Under the pieces are notes generated by a model that ran no database searches, had not been told where the DNA came from, and saw only the letters and a program-made list of their open reading frames with translations. DNA of 64,000 bases from contig JAMWFC010000086.1 in the NCBI GenBank assembly GCA_027475525.1, positions 558,001-622,000 on the forward strand, in the 5' to 3' direction. Numbering within the stretch: the first letter of the stretch is position 1; every line of letters begins with the position of its first letter. Below are positions 36,784 to 48,077 of the stretch, in pieces. Origin of the DNA: Macrolepiota albuminosa. Taxonomy: Eukaryota; Basidiomycota; Agaricomycetes; Agaricales; Agaricaceae. The position numbers and the translations under genes are program-made.

Positions 36784-37595
36784 TCAAGTTTCCGTTGGGT
36801 CTGGAGCGACGAGCATGAAGGTTCCAGCAATCGGGTCTCCAAGTCCTGTAGCCGCCGCAAATGAGCTGATATTGAAAAGATCGATGGCCGTAGTAGAATT
36901 GACGAGTGTCTGGTCATTGAACGCTGCAGGCTGGTTGAACAAAAGGAAAATATATCTAAGATACAAAACGACGGATCGCATGATGAGGGAACATTACAAT
37001 GCTGTCGGAAAAAAACACACCGGTGAGCATCAGAACCAGCTGGAGGAGTGGGCTGGCGGAATTGAGAGATTGCAGCGGTCCTGTTCACAAGAACTTGAAC
37101 GTGGTTGACTGGAAGAGCTTCGGCAAAGAAGTTGGGGCCCAGGAAGTGTCGAATTTGAGCTTCCGAAGGGTCTTGTGGGGTTGGCGCGTCGGGGTCAACG
37201 GTAGCAATAACAAAAGGGCCTTTGCCCACGTCGCCTATGACGCCGAATCTTGGTGGACCGGCAGTCGCTGTTCAGAGCGCAAGGCCGTGAGCATGGGAAC
37301 CTTGTCTTCTGTACTAATTAATGCTGACCATTCCTAGGTAAGTGTTCACCTGCATGAAGGGTGATCGGTCGGGCTGTGGGCTCAGGGAAAGTGACTTCAA
37401 GGAGTGCCCTTGGGTTGAAATTGATGAACAAGTCAGACGGGATCTGGTCTAGGGTTGATTGGAGGTGGATTTTCTCTAGGAGTTGAGGCTTACTGAGGCA
37501 GCCTCAAAGGCTCGTTTCACAACGGCCAGACTGAGGTCTTGGCTTACAGCCAATCCAGCGAAAGACAGAAGAATGAGATTCAGCGAGCGGACCAT
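36784..37595 (-). CDS. Secreted PEBP-like protein, paralogue 1
   Basis: A phosphatidylethanolamine-binding-protein fold of the fungal secreted type (related to yeast carboxypeptidase-Y inhibitor). The signal peptide MVRSLNLILLSFAGLAVSQ is followed by a helix (AVVKRAFEAAS), then introns. The next exons give IPSDLFINFNPRALLEVTFPEP and GPFVIATVDPDAPTPQDP, the family's conserved DPDAP region 1, then AQIRHFLGPNFF, FRQPTPPAGSDAHR, and after the last intron YIFLLFNQPAAFND, ATGLGDPIAGTF and the end APDPTET. It is about 80% similar by eye to the plus-strand gene at 45635-46430, with introns at the same places. A TATATA-like element lies near 37640. Ligand and physiological role are unknown. Confidence 0.85.
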
Positions 37596-38401
37596 GGTAT
37601 GAACTGTGTCAGAAATGTGTGAATATTACTTTGCCCATCTTATATGGCTGACTCTAAGGGACCGATCGTGTGCTTGAGAGTGTATCGCGTGGTTGTTTGA
37701 CACAGAATTCAGAAAGCAGAATGATGGGGAACCACGTCTGTGTGAGGATTTGTATCGTCATCTCATAGCAACTACCGAAAATAAGACTACAAAAGATACA
37801 CAGTCACCATAAGACATTGGAGCAAGTTGTGTGACACATGTGGAAGTATCTGCAGAGGATCTCCCACGAGCGAACAACACTGGATCGGAAGAACTGACAA
37901 AGCCAGTGTGTAACTGTTGAGTCGAAAGATGAAAAGTAAAAATAAACTTCTGAAGATTGACTATAATAGACTTGGATGACACAACAAGAAAAGTTTTGCT
38001 TCGCTAAGGATAGCCTCTGGTTTATTGATCCGGACTCGTGTATGGTATGTTGGCAAGCGTCAGATTGATGTAGAGGGTGTATTTTCCAGTATTAACGGTC
38101 GGTAAGAAAGGACGTTTGAAGATGATTTAACAGCGATGAGGACCTGAAAAACAGTCGTTTGCGTATTATGTGTGGCGATATAACCATAATTGTCATAATT
38201 ACCTCCTTTCCCTGTGTAATCTTAGTCTGTTCCAGTAAGTTGAAAGTCACTCTGGTTGACTTGTCTTGACCTGTGCGTTTGTGAATTCCATCACCCAATA
38301 GTATAATAAACTTTGCGCAGGTTGCGATGGGGTACTTAAATGGTGTATGAATATGCAATGATGTAGAAAGCGATGATAGCATCAGTGAAGTGGATGAGAA
38401 G
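37596..38401. other. Intergenic region with the edge of a segmental duplication
   Basis: The right part (about 38080-38401) is related to 40012-40941. On the minus strand both encode a similar short phrase, KFIILLGDGIHKRTGQDK here and KFMIPLGGGIYERTGQGK there. This hints at a small gene or a 3' exon, but no complete frame is shared. Confidence 0.4.
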
Positions 38402-39625
38402 TCATACAGTCAACAAAGCAGATGAGCCAAGTGACATATCTGAAATAGACTTTGTCCGACAGATGTCCATGTCTTGAGTTCGGCTTTCGTAGGTACAGTC
38501 CTGCTTAGTATCAAAAGGTAACAATACGGAGCCAACCATTGTTGGAGATCCATAAGAGACATCCTGTGTAACCTCTGTTTGGAACATCTCTATTCCATCC
38601 AGATTTAAAGGTTCTGGCAGGCCGGGCTGCAGATCAGCAACCCACCGAGTCATTCGAGCTTGAAACACAGAGTCAGTTTCATCCACGACGAATTCGTCTG
38701 CATCATCATCAGCTCTGTCTTCATCCTCACAGTCGGGAATGAAAGTGACGGAGTCTATAGGGCGTAGCGCGATCTTGTCCACAAAAGTATCTGGATATCT
38801 TGTGCGTAATATGACTTGTCCGGGCGATCCCTCAACATCAGCACCTGAGTGATCGATGAAATTTGTAGGAATAGACAAAGTCATCCATAAATCATATATG
38901 TCCCGGCAGATCACATCAGTAGATGCATATTTAAGGAAGTATGGTTCGTATCCTTTTTCTTTTCGTATGTCGATCACTACGAGCTCGTGCTTCATGACCT
39001 TCCTGTACAAGTCGAAAACAACATAGTGTGGTTGTACCTGGAGACGTAGGACGGGTAACGTGGTGTAAGGGAATATATGCTCTTGAGGCAAGGCATCGGG
39101 TGATGAACTTTCCTCGACAAGACGTGGAATAATGCCACTCATACCGGGTAGAGGTACAAAAACATAGTCAAAAGCACTCATGCCTTCATACACGGTCTGA
39201 GTAACCATTATAAGGTTGCATCACTTTACTAGCGATTAAGACACGCACCTCAATCGGTTTCTCAACACTGAAATCCGTGTTAATGATCATTTCAAGTAAC
39301 GGCTCATCCAATGGAAGCAGAGCCCAGAGATCCAACTCGAACGTACGACGGAGTTCCGGCGTGACTGAAAAGTATTGAAACCAACATACCTTCAGGCGGC
39401 ACACAACTTACGATGTATCGTACTGGCCTCTAAGTTTGAGTCCAACGTTCTGTACTTGCGACCCCACATATATTCAAGCCTCATTAACTAGGAAAGGTCA
39501 TGGTGAGCGACGACTTAAAACCCTTTCTCCGGACTCAGCGTATCTTCCTCCAACGTCCATGGACGCAACAAGTTGCATGCTTCGACCGCGCCCGTTTCGA
39601 GCGACACAACGCATTCTTTTCGCAT
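38402..39625 (-). pseudogene. HNH-derived protein, copy 1 (splice-donor mutated)
   Basis: It is a near-identical duplicate of the gene at 40942-42175, including exon positions. In copy 2 the first exon ends ...EEDT with a GTGAGT donor. Here the same place reads CTGAGT, a single G to C change at the first intron base, and read-through meets TAA after nine codons. A one-base difference near 39214 (an extra A relative to copy 2) falls inside the last intron, so it is not a frameshift. The remaining coding exons are open to the TGA at 38404-38402. Unless another start or donor is used, this copy cannot make the full protein. Confidence 0.65.
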
Positions 39626-40941
39626 ATTGTCCGGTGTCCGTTAAGAACATCCAAACTACCTACTCCCTGCCGACCCGGTACCTATAGACGCTAGTGACAG
39701 AGATCGAGGAGCCTTAGTGTCTGTCACTGTGGTGGGATCAAGTAAGGCTGAAAGTGAAGAGGTCGTGAAAATGTATGCGGGTACACGTGATTACCGAGCA
39801 AGCTGATCTGTCCCTGTCAACACTCCCTCTCCAGGAGAAATTTTCTATTGGTTGTCAGGTCAATAAATATTAACCATCTACCAGCTCTCCTACATACTAT
39901 AGCTAAGCAACCCCTCGTGGAGGCTACCTCATGGTTGTACGGGCAAACATAACCATAATATTAAAACCAAGCATAGGGAATCCAAAAAATACAAAATGTT
40001 GTGATTCTTAGTTATGTTTGAATCTCGCTGGAACCGTGCTCGAGGTGGAACGATGTGGCAGTGAGAGATCTATTGCTGATGTACAGCGTATTTGACAGGA
40101 TTAGCAGGCAGGTGTTAAAAAGGCCGACTTGTTGCCATCGGGCTTCCTCCCTCATCAAGTGCCTTCTTTCTTTCATCTCACATCGCTCATTCGTGATGTC
40201 CACATGGTCTGATGGATTCCTCTTCAGGAGTTGTATATACTTGCCTTGACCTGTGCGCTCGTAAATTCCACCACCCAATGGTATCATAAACTTTGTAACT
40301 GAGGAGGATGGCACGAAAACAAAAACACCATTCTTTGGCAGGTGGGAGCGGGAAACAGCGGGGAAGTTATTATTCAATATTGTGTAAATATATGATTGCG
40401 AATGCATCGAATGAATAGCTCGGATCATTGGCCTTCAGCTCCATCACAAAGGGGAAACCTCCGCAGCATTGTCCCTTGGTCCATTCGAGCATTCTCAACT
40501 TGAAAAGAGGTTATCTGGGTCCCCAGTTTTTTCGCTGCTGGCCGGGTCGTCCTCCAAGAGCCGAAGGATGCAGGAGGTAGTAGGGTAACGCGACGTTCCG
40601 CTTTGGCAGCTCCTTGATGGAAAAGCGCGACTCAGTCCTGGGTGTTGTTTACGCATTCTGTCCAGCAGATACATAATCAACGCAGACAAGCCAAAGCAGT
40701 CGCAAGAGTGCAACACGTCAGAATTTGTACACACCGTGAGGATGAAGTTGATAACATCAACACCTATTATTTTGTGACTTTCTTTCGACGGCCATCTCAT
40801 TATTGGTACGTCGTATGTGACAGTGCTGCAGTAAAATGGAAAGTGGTGCAGGTTGTAATGAAGATGAGACGGTGCTTAGATGGTATATGAGTATGCAATG
40901 ATGTAGAAAGCGATGATAGCATCAGTGAAGTGGATGAGAAA
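39626..40941. other. Spacer between duplicated units
   Basis: It includes the upstream flank shared with 43201-43360 and the extra ~545 bp of unit 2 (40300-40845). A minus-strand frame 40800-40495 inside the extra segment is unrecognised. Confidence 0.4.
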
Positions 40942-42175
40942 TCATATAGTCAACAAAGCAGATGAGCCAAGTGACATATCTGAAATAGACTTTGTCCGAC
41001 AGATGTCCATGTCTTGAGTTGGGCTTTCATAGGTACAGTCCGGCTTAGTATCAACAGGTAACAATATGGAGCCAACCATTGTTGGAGATCCATCAGAGAC
41101 ATCCTGTGTAACCTCTGTTTGGAACATCTCTATTCCATCCAGATTCAAAGGTTCTGGCAGGCCGGGCTGCAGATCAGCAACCCACCGAGTCATTCGAGCT
41201 TGAAACGCGGAGTCAGTTTCATCCACGACGAATTCGTCTGCATCATCATCAGCTCTGTCTTCTCCATCCTCACAGTCGGGAATGAAAGTGACGGAGTCTA
41301 TAGGGCGTAGCGCGATCTTGTCCACAAAACTATCTGGATATCTTGTGCGTAATATGACTGGTTCTTGCGATCCCTCGGCATCATCACCTGAGTGATCGAT
41401 GAAACTTGTAGGAATGGACAAAGTCATCCACAGATCGTGTATGGCCCGGCAAGTTACATCAGCAAATGCATATTTAAGAAAATATGGTTCGTATCCTTTT
41501 TCTTCTCGTATGTCGATCACTACGAGCTCGTGCTTTATGATTTTCCTGTACAAGTCGAAAACAACATAATGTGGTTGAACCTCGAGGTGTAGGACGGGTA
41601 ACGTGGTGTAAGGGAATATATGCTCTTGAGGCAAGGCATCGGGCGATGAACTTTCCTCGATACGGCGTGGGATAATACCACTCATACCGGGTAGGGGAAC
41701 AAAAACATAGTCAAAAACATTCATGCCTTCGTATACGGTCTGAGTGACCATTATAGGTTGCATCACTTTACTAGCGATTAAGACACGCACCTCAATCGGT
41801 TTCTCAACACTGAAATCCGTGTTAATGATCATTTCAAGTAACGGCTCATCCAATGGAAGCAGAGCCCAGAGATCCAACTCGAACGTACGACGGAGTTCCG
41901 GCGTTACTGAAAAGTATTGAAACCAACCAACCAACATACTTTCAGGCGGCACACAACTTACGATGTATCGTGCTGGCCTCTAAGTTTGAGTCCAACGTTC
42001 TGTACTTGCGACCCCACATATACTCAAGTCTCATTAGCTAGGAAAGGTCATGGTGAGCAGCAACTTAAAACCCTTTCTCCGGACTCACCGTATCTTCCTC
42101 CAACGTCCATGGACGCAACAAGTTGCATGCTTCGACCGCGCCCGTTTCGAGCGATACAATGCATTCTTTTCGCAT
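40942..42175 (-). CDS. HNH-nuclease-derived protein, copy 2 (catalytic residues lost)
   Basis: Four exons (42175-42089, 42037-41962, 41906-41791, 41739-40942) with GT-AG introns encode 358 residues. The scaffold matches the third gene of this array: CIVSL, LEYMWGRKY, a short linker, then FELDLWALLPLDEP. In the third gene this region carries the H-N-H pattern typical of HNH_2-type nucleases of Agaricomycetes. Here the first His is Asn (EACNLLRP) and the last His is Arg (PELRRTF), and the central Asn region is altered, so nuclease activity is unlikely. The C-terminal half (YTTLPVLHLEVQPHYVVFDLYRK, then an acidic EDRADDDADE stretch) is shared in outline with the third gene. An alternative reading treats the last intron (51 bp, a multiple of three) as coding. 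Function unknown. Confidence 0.7.
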
Positions 42176-42282
42176 ATGGTCCGGTGTCCGTTAAGAATAT
42201 TAAACAGAACAAACAAAGAAACCTTTCAAAGTGTTGGGTGAATTAACAACATCACGTGACCGCATCGTCCAACACTTGATTT

Positions 42283-43192
42283 ATTTTTTTTTTGGTGTAG
42301 CGTTTATGGTGGTTGGGCGGCTGGCATCACCGATGCCTCTGCGCGACCCGCTGATGTTACAGGGAATAAACCCCGTTTGTGGTACGCCTAACATACACCC
42401 CGAGGAAATGCGTTTACGCACTGCGTGTGTCCAGCAATTCCGAAGCTCTTGATGCGTAACTGTGTGGGGAGAGACAGCCTGTTTCCTCCTCTATTGAGTT
42501 GCATGCCTTGCACTCGCATTCATCGGTCGGTCTATGGTCAGGGAGCATCAGCGCTTCTGCATCCCCCACCGTCAGGACTTTGTGATTTTCTCTCAGGCAG
42601 GTGCTCACTCCATGGTTCAGATAGCGGATTTTGCGGTCCGCGTCACTATGGTACCATATTGGTCTCAGCCTTTGCAAGTCCTTGCTGATGACTTCTGGCC
42701 TCACTCCGAACTTCTTTGCGGTCTGGTGAAGGGACAGAATGTCTTCGTTGAGGCCCGTCCTCGATCTCCTCATCGGCTTCCAGGATTGTAGGAAAGCATT
42801 TATCCTCGCGCTCAGGTCCACATGCCGTTCAGATGCGGGAACATTTAGTGCTATCAGGGTATCCACCAGACTGGCCCACAGAGGACGATCTGGGCCTAGG
42901 TTGAGGTACAACTTGAGCCACATTACATCGATGGCTTCGTTTCTTGCTTTTATATCCAGGAGAGCTCTGCCCCCTTCCTTCTGAGGTGCAAATAAGACAT
43001 GATCACCTACTGGGGCCCTTTTATTATTCCAAATGGAGGCCCTAATCTTCCTTGTTAGTTCTCGTTCGACTACCTCTGGCATTCTCTGGACTTGTGTTAA
43101 GTACTGAGTGATGCCACCTACGACCATCTGGATTATCAGGCGCCTTCCTTCCAGAGTAGGGTGGCTCATTTCCCACCTCTTGAGGTAGTGGT
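42283..43192 (-). mobile_element. 5'-truncated LINE fragment with A-rich tail
   Basis: A minus-strand frame (43205-42414) encodes the end of a non-LTR retrotransposon reverse-transcriptase protein: HPTLEGRRLIIQMVVGGITQYL, GRALLDIKARNEAIDVMWLK, LGPDRPLWASL, and the degenerate Cys region CECKACNSIEEETGC. This is the thumb and C-terminal domain found in Agaricomycete LINEs; palm and fingers are missing. On the plus strand T10 at 42284-42294 corresponds to an A-rich tail beyond the stop, as expected for a 5'-truncated insertion. It sits where unit 2 of the segmental duplication loses similarity to unit 1. The start codon at 43205 belongs to flanking sequence. No clear target-site duplication was seen. 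Confidence 0.75.
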
Positions 43193-43349
43193 CAAGAAAA
43201 TGCATGCGTGTACTGATTACCGAGTAAGCTGATAATACATGACCGTCATCTCCAGGAGAAATTTCTATAGGTTGTCAGGTCAATAGATATTAACCATCTA
43301 CTAGCTCTCCTACATACTACATACTAAGCAACCCCTCGTGGAGGTTACC

Positions 43350-44832
43350 TCATGGTCGCCGAACTTCACTCGTTGCGATATTCAAAGCAGTATTGATCGT
43401 AACTGAACGAGTTTGGTATCTGCCGCTACTGCTTCCCTTGGCGCCATGTTGACTTCCTATTTTGCGTTTTTCATCACGACTCCCTTCACCAGGGGCATTG
43501 TACCTTGATTCTCTCGGTCCTAGTTCATTGCCCTTGCTGCTGCTACCATCTCCGTTTTCCTCGCTGTCGCTATTGGTGGCGAAAACCTTCCGTTCCCTAA
43601 AGCTGGGAGGGATTTTTACTTTCGTCCAACGATCATAAATACCTACGATTAAACTCAGCGTCTGCCTGTCGTGATGTCTAAGGGCTTCCGGGAGCGTCCT
43701 GATATCAATTTGAGACTCTCGCAATTTTGTTACCAAATTCCAAATGATGAAATGTGGCTTGACATGTGAGTGCAAGATGGGCAATTGGTCGTAAGGTGGA
43801 TAATATACGGTCACTGGATTAGCAGTCGACGCATCCTGCGTTAAATCGTTGTTTCCCAATCGAAGAATAGGCCTTTTCATTGTGGGAAACGGAAGGAATG
43901 CGTATCTGAAGCTTTGCTCTTCCTCGCCATACATTTCCTTGACTTGAGGTAACGTTGTATTCTCATAGGAATGATAAGTCACGTACTTCGATGGGATTTT
44001 GAACAGTAAATTTTGTGCCACTAAGCTTCTTGATATACACATCGTCCAAAGGCAACAGTGCCCAATGACCTCTATCAAATGAAAGATGAAGAGACGCGTC
44101 AACTGTTGGCAAAATTTAGACAGTTGTAGGGCTATATTGAAACACTAAGACACGTACGATTCATCATGTTGTATCTGGAATGTAGGTTCAATCCATGATA
44201 TTTGTAACCCCAAGAGTACTCTAACATCATCATCTATTGGTCATACCGAAATAAAAAAACAGTTACTGTCAGAAAATAGATAGCCTCACCACGTTGTCCT
44301 TGCCCACGACATTTTGGGCGATGACGTGGCAAGTTTGTAGAGAGGTGGAATAGTCATTTAGAAGGGACACCAGGCAAAATCCAAGAGATTCTGCTTCTGA
44401 AAATTCCAGTTCCGGCGCTGCTGCACAGGCAGCGTCCCGAACAGCTTCTTTCTGTTGGCTCGAAAGTGATTTTATCGTAATCCGTTTTTGCGGTGTGACG
44501 AGGGACTTCGATAGAACACTTTTCTCTGATGCTTCCTCGTTGCCAGATATCTTCTCATCCGACGTTTCATCAGATGAGTGATAATTATGGGAAGGAAGAA
44601 CGTCAACACAGTCATCGCACTTGCAATTGATGCATCTTCCAACGGCCTGGATCTTCCTACACCTCTGGCAGGAACACGACTGACAAAAATTGTAGGAAAT
44701 CAAAGATGTAGGACGTGAGGTTTCTCGTTGGCTCCCTTTGGGTCCCATAATTGAAGGACTATGTGGGGAATGTGCTAAAGGTTCATATTCGAGCTGACCT
44801 CGAAATCGATTATCATCAGGTTTGAACTCCAC
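43350..44832 (-). CDS. HNH-nuclease-like protein with intact H-N-H
   Basis: Exon 1 (44832 to about 44277) begins MEFKPDD and has a Cys-rich cluster (FCQSCSCQRCRKI, CINCKCDDC) that could bind zinc. It ends CLVSLLNDYSTSLQTCHVIAQ. Exon 2 (after CCAATAG near 44233) gives MMMLEYSWGYKYHGLNLHSRYN. Exon 3 gives DASLHLSFDRGHWALLPLDD. After another intron the last exon reads VKEMYGEEEQSFRYAFLPFPT through YPPYDQLPILHSHVKPHFIIWNL and a Ser-rich basic tail. The first His (TCHVIAQ), the Asn (SRYN) and the second His (SLHLSFD) are where HNH_2-type nucleases carry them. The assignment is from pattern memory, not a profile search. It is the most complete member of the local array and a candidate parent of the two degenerate copies. 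Confidence 0.65.
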
Positions 44833-45634
44833 GTGTTATTTCCGAATTTGAAGAACAAAAAATACCTAAGAGAACTTCGTTTGTTTCCTATTGTGGGGCC
44901 AGAGAGCTGTAAGACATAGTGCGGACACCAACACAATTACATGTAGCCTTATAAATAGAGTCGTGTCGGGGACGACCTTCATCATGAGTCTGGGCCAAGG
45001 CAAAAGAATACACATATCCAGTAGAATTGGAACCCGAATGCGAGAAGTTTCGGCAGAATCGATTGTTTGTGTCAGATTGATCGTCAGGGTTGCGTGGGGC
45101 AACAACGGACCAGAATATCGAGGAGTGCAATCTATCCTCAGGTCCAATGTACTAGAAGTTCGAAACATCGCGTCTCCGTTGTTGTGACTATGATGTCTCA
45201 AAGATGGTGGCAGTCCAAGCCATCGAATTATGTCCAAGAAGGTACATGCGTACTGGCGCCAATTTGTGGGCGCTGAATGATAAGATCAATCCGCGGTAGG
45301 GCGATCAAGCAGGGAGGAAGGGTCTCTTTGAGTTCCTTTTTAAACTCCAGAGCTAAAAAAAGGCAGGAAGCGGAGAAAAGCTTTGAACGCAGAATGCTTA
45401 GCAAAAAATGAAGATTGAGGGACACAACTGGAAGTTGATGGACCGGCCGGGCCGCTTTCCTTTAGCGAGTGGCGGCAATCGCCGAAAGTCACATTGTCTG
45501 CGAAGCATCTGCTGGGTAAGTACTCACTGCAGCTGCGAGACACGCTCCCAATCACACGAGCTGTATTCTGCATTGAGTGACATATATAAAGGGCAAGATG
45601 TAGTCGTTTATGACATCCAACTTATACTTATACA
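44833..45634. other. Intergenic region upstream of PEBP paralogue 2
   Basis: Minus-strand frame 45237-44866 is unrecognised; it could be an upstream exon of the HNH-like gene. A TATA box (ATATATAAA, 45593-45600) precedes the PEBP gene by about 35 bp. Confidence 0.45.
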
Positions 45635-46430
45635 ATGCTTCTCCTATTAAATCTTCTTCTGTCTTTCGCTGGATTGGCTATCAGCCAAGATCGTAGCTTG
45701 TCCAGCGTAAAACAGGCTTTTGAGGCTGCATCTGTGAGCATATTTTTCCCATTTAATGAAGCCTTCTCGAGTTGACCTACTAAACTAGATCCCATCGGAT
45801 TTGTTCATTAATTTCAACCCAAAAGCACTCCTAGAAGTCACTTTTCCTCAGCCCTCAGGCAATTCAATCACTCTGAGTGCAGGCGTTCAAGTGCCTAGGA
45901 ACGGTAGGTAGCATTCAGTCGCAGATAATGAGGTACTCACGCGCGTGTACTTCAGCCACCGTAGGTCCACCAACCTTCAGCGCCGTAGGCGACATAGGAA
46001 TTGGTCCCTTCGTTATCGCGACTGTTGACCCCGACGCGCCTACGCCACAGGACCCTACGAATGCTCAGATCCGGCACTTCCTTGGGCCGAACTTCTTCCC
46101 CCCTCAAGGCACTATTAGCCGCAACCAAGCTCTCATGAACAGGACCCCCGCGCTCACTGAATTCCACCAGCCAACTCCTCCTGCTGGTTCTGACGCCCAC
46201 CGGTACGTCTTAACAACGTATTTTTCCTTCGCACACTGATCCTTTTACTTGATCATAGATATATCTTCCTCATGTTCAATCAACCTGAATTCTTCAATGC
46301 GCAGAGACTTGTCACTTCTACCACGCCTACCAACCTATTCAATATCAGTGAATTTGCGGCAGCTACAGGACTTGGAGATCCAATCGCTGGCACTTTCATG
46401 CGCGTCGCTCCTGACCCAACAGCGGTTTGA
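45635..46430 (+). CDS. Secreted PEBP-like protein, paralogue 2
   Basis: Four exons (45635-45733, 45789-45903, 45956-46202, 46259-46430) encode 210 residues. Signal peptide MLLLLNLLLSFAGLAISQ, then SSVKQAFEAAS, IPSDLFINFNPKALLEVTF, GPFVIATVDPDAPTPQDP (conserved PEBP region), AQIRHFLGPNFF, FHQPTPPAGSDAHR, YIFLMFNQPEFFN, and the end RVAPDPTAV. It is the inverted counterpart of the gene at 36784-37595, and a decayed third copy lies 0.9 kb downstream. The PEBP fold binds anionic or phospholipid ligands; in fungi some members inhibit serine carboxypeptidases. The role of the secreted forms is not known. Confidence 0.88.
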
Positions 46431-48077
46431 ATTTCAATTCAGAAGCGAAAGAAATTTAACCCTGGACTAATCATGTATTTTTTTTGGACAATTCATTGCG
46501 AATTTCTCTAAGTTTCGTATTCGTTCTGTGGCTGTTTAATCGGACTCTACGACTTTTTAGACTTGCGCCGACACTATACATATAAGTGCAGTGACAAATC
46601 TAAGTCAGATGCATCCGGCCGTTAGCTTCTTGCCCTTTTCAATCGTACTATCTCGTCCAGTACTCTGCACCTGGCTTCAGAAATTATATGTCATCAACTC
46701 GTTCATTGGGATCATTCCCCTCGGGACTTGCCTTCGGCATGCTGGTACCTATTCTGATGAGAGATCGCGAACGTGCGTTAGTGTGCGTACTGGACCGGAG
46801 TAAGTCTCCTAATATTAGCATAGGTACATCCACGCACTTTCAGAAAGCCATCAAGATCCGTATGTATGACGTTGAATCGTGTTCTCCTTGGGGCTTGCTT
46901 TCGCTGCCGACCAGTCTTTAAAGGGCACACGCTTTCTGCAGCTTGCTCTCAGTGTTCTCGATCATGAAAGTACGATGTTGCGTACACGACTGCGCACAAT
47001 GGAGCTTGTGACTTGTTTCATAAGGACTCTCACACACGTCAATATTCTCGGCCGGTCTCATGGTGATTGTTCTCCCAATACATGCTGTGAGAGCACTGAA
47101 CAGCTGAGTATCTGTTCTAGATTTTCTCATGTCAACTTCAGTTCATCGCACGCATCGTCTTCCTGATTCTGCTCTCATAATGATCCAAATGTCTTTTAAA
47201 GCCTAGTTCTGTCGGGCAGGACCGCATAAAGTCAGCCATACATTGCTTCTCTGAACAACCATTCGGACTCGCCCATCAAAGCAAGGCATCACTCTCACTG
47301 ACAGGCACCGTCGGCTCACCAACGTTAACATAAACGACATTGGCCCTTCGCTGTCGCCGACCATAAAAATCAACACCCCACCCCAGCGCCCTTGAACACA
47401 GTTCCGGCACCTTCGTATGCGCAAGACGTCCTAACAGTCAGCAGCACGTGGGAACTCTCGTAAATAGGACCACTGCGGGATTTCCGCCTCTCTTCTGCTG
47501 CGGCCTGCTTTTCTGCTGCGCATGCTTTTTCTGCTGCGGCGTGCTTCTTGTCAATTTTTTGTGACTTTTGGGAGTGCGTCTCATGATTATTATTTTTGTC
47601 TTGTTCGCCTGCGAGAGTTTCAACGCCTAAATACTCATAATTCCACTACGCCTCCTACGAACTTTTGATACACCGTCCTTTCGACAAATATATATGAGAC
47701 CTTGGAGTTTGAATACTTGCGTGCTGAGACTTTTTTGTGTGGTTGTTCCTGAGCAGGTGGCGGCTTGCTCTTGAACACGGGGCATAACATGCAAATGGCT
47801 AAATTCGAATTTGTTGAGTGGAATTACTGCAGAACCGCCTTACCATTCCGCAGGTGATGAGGAACAAGGAGCTTCTTTATCTTAGAATCGTCGTCGATTT
47901 CCAGCTGTGCAGAACGCTCGATACATTCATTCAAACTATGTTTTATTCGATTGTAAGGGGATAACCTAGTGAGGAGTGTTTCGATCTTAGTAGCAATAGT
48001 GCATCAACTCAGCTGCAACATTCCTTCTGTATTCAATCTACTTCAATAGCAAACTAGCGGTTTAGTAAAGACAGCGT
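46431..48077. other. Intergenic region containing a PEBP relic
   Basis: Apart from the relic at 47270-47500 no gene is recognised. A short run of TTCTGCTGCG-like words repeats three times at about 47505-47545. Confidence 0.5.
47270..47500 (+). pseudogene. Decayed third PEBP copy
   Basis: Nucleotide similarity to PEBP paralogue 2 is visible in order. ATCACTCTCACTGACAGGCACCGTCGG resembles the end of exon 2 plus the start of exon 3 there; ACATTGGCCCTTCGCTGTCGCCGAC resembles the GPFVIAT codons; CACCCCAGCGCCCTTGAACACAGTTCCGGCACCTTCG resembles the TPQDP...IRHF codons; and CTCTCGTAAATAGGACCACTGCG resembles the LMNRTPA codons. Indels and stops break every frame. The intron between exons 2 and 3 and about 21 bases of exon are absent. 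Confidence 0.6.

Larger units (their letters stand above)
38080..43360 (-). repeat. Tandem segmental duplication carrying HNH-like genes
   Basis: Unit 1 spans about 38080-39945 and unit 2 about 40012-43360, both in the same orientation. The gene bodies are nearly identical. The upstream flanks 39765-39945 and 43201-43360 match closely (for example ctctcctacatact and aagcaacccctcgtggagg). The downstream flanks match near 38250-38400 and 40240-40940. Unit 2 carries about 545 bp (40300-40845) absent from unit 1, and a LINE insertion (about 42190-43192). Confidence 0.8.

Noticed and set aside
39205..39225. Extra A in copy 1 of the HNH-derived gene, first read as a frameshift.
   Set aside because: Comparison with the gene at 43350-44832 shows that this stretch is an intron in all three paralogues (GTGCGT...CTCAG here), so the indel is not coding.
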